NCBI RefSeq assembly: GCF_010093535.1
Contig: NW_022985168.1
Location: 1,390,537-1,454,536 of the forward strand
Origin: Lindgomyces ingoldianus
Taxonomy: Eukaryota; Ascomycota; Dothideomycetes; Pleosporales; Lindgomycetaceae
DNA: 64,000 bases
Reading direction: 5' to 3'
Below the pieces are notes generated by a model that ran no database searches, was not told where the DNA came from, and saw only the letters and a list, made by a program, of their open reading frames with translations. A program made the translations under genes and the position numbers. Of the stretch, positions 11,892-22,149 are shown one piece after another; position 1 is the first letter of the stretch; each line of letters starts with the position of its first letter.

Positions 11892-12955
11892 TCATAAATC
11901 AGCCGCGAACCTGACGAATCCTACAGGGTCCCTATAGACCAACCCTGCACAGCCTCCCCGACCGCCTCTTTTCATCCAAACATCAACAGGCGCAGGCAAC
12001 TCGAGGGTGGCAGACAGGGCATGACGTGCAGAGCGTTCTGGCAACGTACCTTGATTTTTGGAAGGGTCCGTGACCCAACCTCCCGGCCTATCAAAGACGG
12101 GCGGCCCGACAGCAGCAGCACGCGACAGTGGCCGGGCGGCAGCGAGAGCGGCGAGTTGCTGCATTTCAGCAGCAGTGGGGATCTCGACGGACACGGGCCG
12201 GTTTGGCCTGGGAGGCGGCGGGCCAGTCGGCAGATGACGGAGTGCGGGGATCGATGGAGCCGGACGCGCTTTGTGGTTAGCATTGCTTAATAGAGAGACG
12301 AGAAAAGAGGAACAAACACTTATCCTTCTGACCGGCTACCCATGATGGGAGCGGAGGGACGGGTGGGATTTTGTCTTGGGTGTCGGCTGCGGCACGAAGG
12401 TTCTTGTGTGATTTGAGGGAGAAGAGGGAACGCTTCTTCTTGACTGCTTTGACTGGGATTGGTGGAAGTGGTTTGTTGACTTCTGTGGTCACATCCTCGT
12501 CTGTTGGGTCTCTGAGGAATAGCGACGGCTTCTTCTTGACGATACGGAGCGGAGAAATCGGAGTGATGTCATCGACGTAGTTGGCGAATGCGGCTGGCGG
12601 AACTAGAGGAGCTCGCGGGATTGACGTGACTGGGGGCACTTGGGGGAATGACGGGAGAGGAGTTTGCGGGAATGACGAGATAGGAGCTGGTGAGAATGGC
12701 GGGACTGGCGCTCGCGAGAATGACGGTACTAGAGGAGCTGGTGGGAATGTTGAAACCGGTGTAGGCGGAGGCACAGGCGGAACATCGTCGTCAGTGCTGT
12801 TACCAGTGTCCTGGTCGGTGGACTTGGACTTTCTGAACAGGCGCGAAGCTAACTTTGTTGGTAGCTGAATACAAAGGGTCGGTAAAATCGAGTGAATAGT
12901 GATGATTGAAGAAGGATGTGGGACGAGACGTACCCTTGCACTTAAGTTTCTTCAT
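11892..12955 (-). CDS. proline-rich protein of unknown function
   Basis: Not recognised. Proposed start at 12955 (MKKLKCK, exon 12934-12955, donor GTACGT at 12933), a main exon roughly 12320-12880, and a last exon ending at 11892. The N-terminal part has a basic patch (SRLFRKSKS), then acidic STDDD, then a P/S/F-rich repeat block in which PSFPQ/PPFSPAP-type units recur about eight times. Next come basic KKKPSLF and KKKRSLFSLKSHKN motifs, resembling each other, and a PPLPSW segment. The C-terminus (residues such as RPVSVEIPTAAEMQQLAALAAARPLS and a final RDPVGFVRFAADL, each part read separately) is more ordered. The second intron is unresolved: candidate borders leave either 34 bp or about 106 bp, the longer being more believable because a CTAAC branch site lies inside it. 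It may be a cytoskeletal or SH3-binding scaffold; that is speculation. Confidence 0.5.
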
Positions 12956-15232
12956 CTTGCCGCTCTCTCGCACGAAGCGTCACGGGGATCGATGAAATAA
13001 AGATGATAGTAGTGGGAGGCCTGTACGAGACTGAGGTCGAGGGCGTCGAGGGCATTAGAGAGCGTGGGGGCGCTGAGGTAGAGTGTTTCGTTGTTGTAGA
13101 GGGTAGTGTTTGTTTCTATCTGTTAAGTCATCTCCCCTTGACCGCCAAACGGAGGCAAAGACGTCATATATAGCGCGAGACGCGTATTGGCGTGTTTTCT
13201 GTGTTGTTTTCTGTGTTTTTTTCTGTGTTGTTTTCTTGCTGCTTATGGTGATTTTCCTCACGGGCGAAGGTATAATGATGATCATCTAGCAGCGATTAGG
13301 ATGGATTGTGCTCAGAGGAGAGCTCAGTTACTCTCAATGGGCGTCGAACAAGTGAGTATTCCGCGGCCTATCCGTCCTTGCTGCATCCCGTTGTCGATTG
13401 AAGAATGACTAGAGAAGGGATCAGTCATAGGGTTAAAGCCGGACAAGTTCTGGATGGGGATTGCAAAGTTCGTCCCTCGAGAAGTAAAATCATTTAGGTA
13501 TGAGTTCTCTCCGATTTGACCTAGTATTCGGGTTCACCTTTCACGGCGACTTATCCCCTTTTTCATTCTTGCCCTCAATTCCAATATTCATGCTCATTGT
13601 GGTACTACACAAGTTGGTAGAAAATAAGGCAAAGAAAGAGAGATTCCAAGTACACCTGGGTTCCACTACTACTCCTACAAGCCGGACAGCGACGACGAAT
13701 CAGGATACCAGTCCCTCTAGTAGAATACCAGAGAGAATTGATTCGGATTTGGTGCCTGCCGTATGGTTAAAGATCGCATGAAGGGAGGAAGGACTTCATC
13801 GGAGGACGGGTGCAACAGGGAGCATCGTGATTTCCAGCTCGTCTTCCTTGCTAGAAGTAGCGTGCGAAGTCATTTGGCTCCCTGAATCTAACAGCATGGA
13901 GCTTGGGCTAGATGATCGAGGTTGTATTTGTTCGTCAATGATTGCATGCCGTAGGAAAGAAACTCGAACATAGCGAGAATCGTAGCGTAGGATAACCTCA
14001 CAGCAATTCTGAAAGACTTGATTTGATGGAACGTAAAGTTAAGAATGGAATGGGTCAAAGAGACTTGGAAAGCAACTTTAAGATATAGAGAAGAAGTGGA
14101 AAGCAAAGCAGCCACCTCGATTCGATGGCACTCTAAGGAGACGCGGTACTGTCTCAGCAAGTCAGTATTTGCGAGAAGCTGCAATGACTCACCACTAGTC
14201 ATGCAGCCTTGATCACACATGGCTGAAAACTTATCAAGCTTGAGCTTGTGGAGCAGTGGAGAGGTCACCTTGCTGGATGTCGCATACCTCTTTCTTAAAG
14301 GGCAAATCATCAGATACGGCGACAAGAATGAGACTGCGAAGAATACGCGCTGGACACGGTCGATATCTCTTAATTGAATCGCCGGGGTTCATTATGTGTC
14401 CATGGTCTATGATGCATCTGTAAAACCATGCATAGTGCAAGTGGGAGGCTAAGGGTCCCAGGACAGTGATCCGTGGACAGAAAGAAAAACACATTACCAG
14501 TCTAGATTAGAATTGGCTAGTAGAAAGCCAACAGAGGTCGCAGTCAAGAAGAAAGAAGAGAGAAACAAAGAATGTGGCATTGCTTGACGAATGTGGGCTT
14601 AAGGAAAGACCGGTCCGCCCCGCAGCTCCCCTTCCAAGATTGGTCACCGAGAATACGATATTTGAAAAAAAACTAGGCAGCCATTCCGAGGCGTAGAATT
14701 TTCCGCGGATGTTTGCAACAACTTCGGCGTTGAGGAAGCTTGGATTTGGAAAGGTGTCAATGGCAACTGTCTCCGTTGGCTGAAGGGATCTACGGAAGAG
14801 CCTGCGTTGCGTCAAATTGCCTTATTAGCTGGAGGGCGAGAAGACTCACCTATGCTTGTGAATAATGAGCAGGGAATTGCCATTAGAATCAGAATTAAAT
14901 AGACACATTGAACACAAATAAAAGAGATGGGTTTGAAATTTTGATTGAGAAACTAGTTGGGACTAAAACACAGAAATTCCTTTGTGTGTTCTTTCGAGTC
15001 CGCTGCTGTTAGGGTTAGTCGCTCTCAGTGCCAGCTCCCAGGCAAAAAGCTTGCCAGAACCATGCCATGAATGAATTACTGGAAACCCAAAGAGAGAACC
15101 CCCGAACACCGACCGCAAAAGACCATTCCGTCATTATGACGTACGTAACGTACTGATAGAATAGAGCCGTGTCCAGAGTCATACAAGTATCGTGTGTGTG
15201 GATAGCGATGAGGCGGACGAGCGATGGAGCGC
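12956..15232. other. long intergenic region with weak coding potential on the minus strand
   Basis: A 2.3-kb region without a gene I can defend. 13190-13240 holds a C/T-rich run built of repeated TGTGTTGTTTTC-like units. Between 13888 and 14815 the minus strand has three neighbouring frames of 86-145 codons that could be exons of one spliced gene (for example 13888-14325 with KSFRIAVRLSYATILAMFEF), but I see no domain, and the joins do not give an obviously conserved protein. 14880-15000 is A/T-rich. Treat as unannotated with possible orphan coding sequence. Confidence 0.3.
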
Positions 15233-15939
15233 TTAGCGGTCCTCGGCCCACTCATTCTCGCGTCGGATCTGGTCCTCCTCTTCAGGGGTGAAGTCATTCT
15301 GGATGTTGAATGTTTTTCGGATCTCGTCCGGTGACTTGCCCTTGATCATATTGGCGACAGTCTTGCAGCCAACATCAAGAAGGGCCTTAATGTCGAGGTA
15401 GTTGGCGGCCTGTTGCAGCCGTTAGAACTTGATAGGAGCAGTAAAATGAGGAGGGAAAACATACGAGGATGATCTCAAACAGCATCTCTTGATCAACTTG
15501 CATGAACTTCTGATCCCACTCATCGATGTCTGTTGACTTCTTTCGGCTGTCGGAGTCATCATCCTGGGAAGCCGGTGGGTCCTTTCGGTGTTGCTCGCAC
15601 CACTCAAGGACCTTCTTCATAACAGCCTCGTTCACCTGATGGGGGTTAGGGAGTAGCACACAGTATTTGCTGGCGGGCAGAAAGGTAGACGGGCAGGTAG
15701 GAAGGCCGGTAGGCAGGTAGGCAGGTAGGCAGGGAAAGAGCTACTGAGAGTGGGCAGCGGGGTAAAATACTTACATTTGGGATGGGGATGGCCTCGCCAG
15801 ATTCTCCACCGAGATCCTCGAGCAAGTTCTTGATCAAGATGGAGCGCTCGGCAACTTCGCGCTCGACTTTGATGTCGGCATTGTCGGAGGTTGTGAGCAT
15901 CACGAAGTTCTTCGCCTCGGTCGCAGATGAGGAAGCCAT
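15233..15939 (-). CDS. SKP1: SKP1, adaptor subunit of SCF ubiquitin ligases
   Basis: Links cullin Cul1 to F-box proteins and so to substrate choice in the SCF E3 ligase; it acts in cytosol and nucleus. Three exons, 15775-15939, 15465-15635 and 15233-15409, with introns of 139 and 55 bp, give exactly 170 residues, a normal size. The N-terminal BTB/POZ-like half starts at about residue 10 ([20 protein letters not shown]) and carries the acidic linker [20 protein letters not shown]. The C-terminal Skp1 dimerisation and F-box-binding half has [33 protein letters not shown] and the invariant ending around ENEWAEDR. An A/G-rich run of GGCAGGTAGG-like repeats lies inside the first intron (about 15680-15735). 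It is divergent from SMP3. Confidence 0.96.
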
Positions 15940-17112
15940 TTCGACGAGGTGGAGCTGCGGGGTTGAAGCTGTGCGCGGATAAAGTTACTTTGTAGTTGAG
16001 GATGCGGAGTCGGATGTTGAGAGTGTCGTAGAGAAGAGTGGGCAGGAAGGCAGCGTGGGGCGGCTTTATATGAGGTCCTGGGGTTGTGGTTTCCTCGTTG
16101 GTGAGTTGGGTAGGAGGCAGCGAAGTTGTTGCCGCAAGCCTGTGCCCGCTCTTGACATCGAGGGCGAAGTCAGGCCCCAGCACCCAAGGAAGCTTAGCGC
16201 AAGGCTGCCGTCCTCTGCGCCTCGTTTCCCCCTGCTTCCTCTGCGTGACTTCACCGAGCACAGTTCACGACGACAGCAGGCACAATCTGTCTGTAATCGT
16301 TCGTTGCTGCCCTCGAAAATTTCCTTTGACTTCTTTGTGCGACACCCTATCCTATCTAAACGGGACAATGTCTGGCCTGAACCATGGGATTCATCAAGCC
16401 AAACCAACAAAGCCGGAAATACTACAGTACTCTTCCGGGTTCCAAATCTTCCTGAATCAATGCCGTGCGGAAGCTACTAGAAGTCAGCGGCCCCCATCAC
16501 CACCATTTTCGCTTCCAACACCTCTGAACAAGTAATTCCATTCCATCGTTGGGAGAGAATCGTTCCTCTTCATCTTCACCCACCATTACTATGACCTAGA
16601 CCTAAAACTCGAATGCCCTACAACCAAGGGCTTACTACTGTATCTGCAGCATGTAACTGTTCTGTTGACTCGTTAAAAAGTGATACATTGAAAAAGCTGC
16701 TCGGGGAAGTTGCTATCCAGGCACGTGACATCCCAATGTGCCAAGTCTCAGCCTTGAAACTCATCCGAGGCGGCAAGTATCCAGGTGTCGTTTGCGGGTA
16801 TATCGAGCTTACCAAGCAATCAAACAAATGGCGTCTATTTCTGGCCTTTTTCTCTTCAAAACGTTACGAACGTTATCCCATCTTCCCGCTGTTGAAACGC
16901 GGTGAATCAGCACTGCCCTTTACCCCTTTCCTCCATGCAGACGTGGCCGTAGCACCACCACCGACTGGTAGTGGGTGTTTGATCACGCTTGCCAAAGGCC
17001 AGGCTATAAAGCTTGGTGGTCGAACATTGCCAAAAAGAAGAACCGGGCCAACAACGACCATGCCCGCCCTCGATCTCTCCTGCACTGAAGTTGATTTTCT
17101 CCTGCAGGCAGC
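15940..17112. promoter_or_regulatory. divergent intergenic region, SKP1 / SMP3
   Basis: 1.17 kb between two start codons facing apart, expected to hold both promoters and 5' leaders. Open frames up to 175 codons occur on both strands (for example 16613-17140, plus), but they show no domain, no fungal-style exon structure and run into the start of SMP3, so I take them as chance. No specific regulatory site recognised. Confidence 0.35.
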
Positions 17113-18844
17113 ATGTGGCGGAGAACTTATTTTCTGCTAATCTTGGTGCGCATCTACTTTGCGATGTCGCCGAGCTATCTCCATCCCGACGAGAACTTTC
17201 AGGGCCCCGAGGTCATCGCTGGTAATTTCCCCCCGTACTTCGTATTCTTCTCCTCTTGAAGCAGCTAACAGGATCGTGTGTGCAGGACGCGTCTTTTCCT
17301 ACCCCGTTCACGAAACATGGGAATTCACTTCCGCACATCCCATCCGCAGCTCCTTCCCGCTATGGCTCGCCTATGGATCTCCGATGTACCTCCTGCGCTG
17401 GCTCTGGGAAGGCTTTGGGTACGATGAAGTGCCTCCGTCGGTCGTATACTGGACGTTGCGCGTGTTGATGCTCACGCTGAGCGTCGTGCTGGAAGACTGG
17501 GCAATACAAGAGCTTGTGCAGTCGCCGCGCGCACGACGCGTCGTTGTGCCTCTGATAGCTTCGTCATACGTCACGTGGACTTTCCAGACGCATACGTTCT
17601 CGAACAGCTTGGAGACGCTCATTGTGAGCTGGAGCTTGGTGCTCATACAAAGGATTGTGGAAGATAGGGTATGTGTTGAGCTAAGAATGTGGCTCTGCCT
17701 GGATATATGCACTGACACCTTCATAGAAGCGCTCTGGCGTTCTAGCATCCTCACTCCTGGGCTTCTTAGTCGTCGTGGGAGTATTCAATAGGATCACGTT
17801 TCCTGCTTTTCTCCTCGTCCCCTCGTTCAGCCTCCTACCTCATTTTCGACGCAAGTGAGTTCAGCCCCCCCCGCCTTCATGATACGAACGCCACTAACGC
17901 GTCATAACAGGCCGTTCTCTCTCGTATTCATCGCCATCTTCGCCCTCTTCACCGCGTTCGTTGCTATTAGCGTTGACACTGGATTCTATACCCCTGGGGA
18001 ATTCCATTTCTCGAGTCTCTTACACCACCCTGTCATCACACCCCTCAACAATTTCAAATACAACTCCAAATCCGCTAATCTTGCTCAACATGGCATCCAT
18101 CCTCTCTACCAGCACTTTCTCGTAAACCTACCACAGCTCCTCGGCCCAGCCTTCCCTCTCCTTCTCTTTCTCCGCCGCCCACATTTAAACCCCGCCCTTG
18201 TCTCCGCCATATCTGGCATTGCACTCCTCAGTCTTTTTCCTCACCAAGAAGCGCGTTTCCTTATACCTGCCGTCCCCCTTATCCTCGCGTCGATCCGCCT
18301 CCCGAAGCCACCACACGCGAAGCTTTGGATATCGTGTTGGATAATCTTTAATATTGCACTCGGCGCTCTCATGGGCATCTACCACCAAGGTGGCATTGTC
18401 CCTGTTCAGAACTACATCGCTAGGACGAACGACAGCGTCTCTCACGTTTTCTGGTGGAAAACTTATAGTCCCCCGATATGGCTGCTGAACGGCAAAAACG
18501 AGGAACTCACCACCCGCGATCTCATGGGTATGCCTGGTCCGCAAATGCTATCAGAACTCCAATCCGTCCTACCTCGTTGTCGAACCCGGAAACTCCCATA
18601 TATGGATACGAAGGCGGTGTATCTCGTCGCGCCTCGGTCGGCCTACTTTCTCAATCCGTATAAACTGCCGGAGGGGAAGGAGGGTATCGAGTTGGAAGAG
18701 GTATGGAGTTACGGGCGTCATTTGAATCTGGATGACATGGACTTTGACGAGGATGGAGTATGGAAGACGCTGGGAAGGGTGGTGGGGGACAGGGGTTTAG
18801 TGGTTTGGAGGGTGGGGAGGGAGTGTTGGGGGAGGGGGACGTAG
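17113..18844 (+). CDS. SMP3: GPI mannosyltransferase 4 (Smp3)
   Basis: Adds the fourth, side-branching mannose to the GPI precursor using dolichol-phosphate mannose on the luminal side of the ER; the step is essential in yeasts. Exons 17113-17221, 17286-17668, 17727-17854 and 17911-18844 close in phase to 517 residues, the usual size. The GT22-family motif HPDENFQ is at about residues 24-30 in the first luminal loop after a signal-anchor; many membrane spans follow. [11 protein letters not shown] and the family-typical [10 protein letters not shown] loop place it with Smp3/PIG-Z rather than Gpi10 or Alg9/Alg12. The start directly precedes the short hydrophobic N-terminus ([17 protein letters not shown]). 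The C-terminal 60 residues are acidic then arginine-rich and less conserved. Confidence 0.93.
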
Positions 18845-19179
18845 TTTGATTGGGGTAATAAGATAGACAAGAGAAGGGTTATACGTTTGAGCGAGGGATT
18901 TTAGACGGGCGTTTCTTGGATTTGAGTTGGAAATGGTCGGGTGTTGTGGAGATGGGAATACGTGAGATCTGGGTGCGCTTTTCGTTATGATACCCTCTTT
19001 GCTAATTTGATGAGATAATCTCTAAACAATAATTTGATGTACGAGCTGTTCGGGAACATCTCAGCTCAGCTCAGTCCTGTCTACTAGTTACTAGTACAAC
19101 CCTAATATTTTCACAAATGCTGTTAAACGCTCTCCCGCTCCCTTCCGTGTGCTGTACAATACCAACAAATAATCTCTAT
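18845..19179. other. convergent 3' gap, SMP3 / PGS1
   Basis: 335 bp between two convergent genes. It is A/T-leaning with AATAAG and AATAATTTG stretches that could serve poly(A) signalling on either strand. An AGCTCAGCTCAGTC short repeat lies near 19062. No gene. Confidence 0.4.
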
Positions 19180-21173
19180 CTACAAAGCTCCTCCCAAAAC
19201 CCTAACAATCCACATACTCAGTCGCACCCCAACGCTTACCTTCCGCTCCGGCTTCTCAAACTCAGCTTCATCGACTTTGGTTGAATATTCGCTGAGCCAA
19301 TTTACCTCTTCCCCAAGCCTCTTTCGAAGGCCGGGATCAGAGGTTGCGATGATGACATTAGCTTCCAGATCGAGTTGGTAGGAGCGTTTTGTGTAGTTTG
19401 AAGAGCCTACGACTGTTATACTTGGCGCGTCTTCGATATGTCCCTGGGCACCCGCATCTGGATTTTCTTCTAGCTTCTTGGTTCTGCTGCGGAGAGAGGC
19501 CATGGCGGAGGGTGAGGAAGACACAGAAGGAAAGCATATCCAAAGGCCCTTGGCGTGGTACGTCCACCCTCCCTTCTCCCCCACCTTCCCTTTCCTCCAC
19601 TCCCTCAACTCAATCCTCTCTTCCAACCCTGCAAATCTCACCTTCCGCAAAAACATCTTCGATAAATGCGTGTATGCATCCGGCAACATCCCGCTAACAC
19701 CTGCGGATCCGAAGAATCCGTTCGCGAATGGGTGCGCGGTGAGTACGGTGCCGTGGAGGGGTTTGGTGGCGAGCAGGAGCCGCCGGAAGGACGGTGTCAT
19801 GTTGAAGTAACCGGCTGTGAAGGTCCAGGTGGAGGGAGTGAAGGAGGGGGTGGTGAGAGTGGTTAGGAGGGTGGTGAGGGCGGGGAGTTCGGTGGAGGTG
19901 GGGAGGAGGGGAACCAGGCTGAAGACTGGGTAGATGTGGGTGGTTGGTGTTNNNNNNNNNNNNNNNNNNNNNNNNNNNNNNNNNNNNNNNNNNNNNNNNN
20001 NNNNNNNNNNNNNNGGGGTAAGGAGGGGTGCCAGGTGGGCTGCTGCGATCTTCTTAAAGGCGGAGGGGGAGGTGAGTGGGGAGGGTGCCGCGTTGGATGT
20101 TGGCCAGGTCATGGTGTATCCAGCGGGGGAGTTCGATGGCTGAATTGAAAAGCTAAGGTCGCAGACACCCGAATGTATCTTATGGAAGTATGATGTCAGA
20201 TCCGCATCGGAGAAAAGATGGTATCGATCCTGCCGATTCGTGAAATAATCTGTGCTCAAATTTGCCCCAGAGATAATAATTTCATCATCTACCCCATACA
20301 GCTTCATATGCTGCAATCCCCATCCTTCATTAATTCTCTTTGGTAAAAACTTCTTCCTAAACCCGGTCAAGTTCGGCGTGTGGAACATTCGCACTTCGAC
20401 TCTGTCTTCGCCGAATTCGGTAATTATAGGGGCGAGAAGGGAGGCGCATGACGGGTGAGGAGTCTCCCGGGTGCCGCGGAGGGCGTCGGTTAGAAAGGAG
20501 ACGCAGAGTTGGGGGTTGTTTTGCAGGGCAGTGCGAATAGTGGAGATGAGTTCGTGCTCGGTTTTGCCGATGTAGAGGGTCGAGAGGTAGATGCGGGATT
20601 GGGCTTTGGAGATTTTGTGCTGTTGGGGGTTTTAGGATAGGCAATGTGCGATTTCATACGAAAAAAGCTAGGCAGAGTTATGAAAATAAAAAGATAGTCG
20701 ATGAATTTGAAACGGCTCAAGCACGCATAGAAAGGTTCGAGGGCAGGAGAAGCAAGCCTAGGAAAAGGGAAAGGGCTTTTGAAGAGAATCAGTGCCACAC
20801 GGATTTATTGAGTGAAAGCTATAGCAAGTAAATGGTACGAATAGAGAGAATGATAGATAATGGAAAGAGAGAGAAAGCACATGCAGCGATTTCATGAGGG
20901 TGAACTGACCTTGAGTGTTTCATAGAACTCGGTAGGAGTCTTCAAGATCTGAATCTGTTCAGGCTGTAGATCAAACCTCGGCGCTATCTTATCCAAGTCC
21001 GTTGTTATTGTTGCAAGCATCGAAGCTTGAGACTGTGGAGTTGAGGTAGGGATTGATGTCGCATTTGCTGTCGAAAATTTCCGCGAAGCTTGGAAATTAC
21101 GATTGGGGTTGCGAAATGTACACGTGAAAATCCTTTTCGACGCTGAAGGTCCAGCGAAGCTTCTTACTATCAT
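19180..21173 (-). CDS. PGS1: phosphatidylglycerophosphate synthase (Pgs1), with an assembly gap
   Basis: Makes phosphatidylglycerophosphate from CDP-diacylglycerol and glycerol-3-phosphate in mitochondria, the committed step to cardiolipin. Two exons, 20910-21173 and 19180-20619, flank a 290-bp intron with donor GTCAGT; the join TPTEFYETLK + HKISKAQSRIYLSTLYIGKTE matches the family perfectly. The N-terminus is an arginine/serine-rich mitochondrial presequence (about residues 1-40). The phospholipase-D fold has a full first HKD motif, HMKLYGVDDEIIISGANLS, and a second, shortened one, YHAKGLWI with GSSNYTKRS, as is usual in Pgs1. Positions 19952-20014 are 63 N, i.e. 21 unread residues in the middle of the second lobe; the frame is kept across them, so the predicted 567 residues hold only if the gap length is right. 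The flanks (TPLTSPSAF / TTLLTTLTTPS) are low in complexity. Confidence 0.93.
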
Positions 21174-21347
21174 ACTGATTGAAATGTGTGGGACTCAAGT
21201 GATATCACTCTTGTGAATTTCTTGACGTTGGACTTCGCGACGGGTACGGATATTTGGAGCTAGTCTAATTTAGGGCATGTCTTGGCAGGGCCGTCTCATT
21301 ATCGACAGAGCTCCAACCCACCTTGTCCGAACACCCACCACCCCACC

Positions 21348-22149
21348 ATGTCGACCCTCCTAAGGACGCTGAGGAATCTTCGCAGGGTAGGAATCAAGGT
21401 GAGCTATATCTAGCTTCCATCGTCATAGCAACGCTAATTGAGTGATTTCTACAGGATTACTGCCACCAGCTTGCGGTATGTCTCTCCACCAACGCAATTG
21501 ACCCCCCTCGCCTTCGTGGCTAATCGCGATCGCTCGGAAATGTAGAACATCGGTATGTAGAATGACAAAGAGCGGTCGAAGAGTAGACAGGCTGACCCCA
21601 CGCAGGTGACACCAAAGCCGGAACTTTCATTGCAAAGGACCAATTTGGCAACAAATACTATGAGAACTTGGAAGAGGAGCTCCCCCGTGAGTTTTCCGCA
21701 GCCTGCATTTGATTGGGAGAGTCGATTGATATCCGGGGGGCAGTGAGAACTCGATGGGTAGACTACAAAGAACAAGAGTTTGACCCGTAAGTCATTGCCC
21801 GCGGACTCCCTTCGGATGTGTGACTAATGTGAAACGTAGGTCCCAAATCGAGCCTGGCTGGTATGCTTAACTTGCTGGTTTCGTTTTGTGCTGTACTCAT
21901 AATTCTAGGCATGCCTGGATCTCCTACGCGGTCGACAAGCCCCCTACCCAAGACCCCATTCTCCAGCGGCAAGTTCGTGAATGGGAGCCAAAGGAGCACC
22001 GACCGACATTGACGTGGAGTCAATCGGGCTACAAGCCATACAGCACGTACGGTTTCTGTATCTGCCGCGGTTGACACTCATACTAATTCTGTGGCAGAAC
22101 TAAGAACAAGTATGCCGCCTGGGCGCCAGTTGTGAAGGCTCGACAGTAA
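21348..22149 (+). CDS. NDUFA12: NADH:ubiquinone oxidoreductase subunit NDUFA12 (B17.2 / 13.4 kDa type)
   Basis: Accessory subunit of mitochondrial complex I, at the junction of the peripheral and membrane arms. Eight exons: 21348-21398, 21455-21475, 21546-21552, 21606-21686, 21744-21786, 21840-21860, 21909-22046, 22098-22149. They sum to 414 bp and encode 137 residues with every phase closing. The third exon is a 7-nt microexon (AACATCG) needed to join HQLA to GDTKAG. The family core is clear: KAGTFIAKDQFGNKYYEN, LPLRTRWVDYKE, EPGWHAWISYAVDKPPT, and the ending YSTTKNKYAAWAP. There is no cleavable presequence, as expected. Presence of this gene excludes Saccharomyces-like yeasts, which lack complex I. 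The exons are unusually small and numerous for this locus. Confidence 0.95.

Noticed and set aside
15632..16261. 209-codon minus-strand frame across the SKP1 start
   Set aside because: Overlaps SKP1 exon 1 and its first intron in another frame; the repetitive L/P end comes from GGCAGGTAGG repeats in the intron.
16613..17140. 175-codon plus-strand frame upstream of SMP3
   Set aside because: No domain, runs into the SMP3 start region in another frame, and lies in the divergent promoter of SKP1/SMP3.
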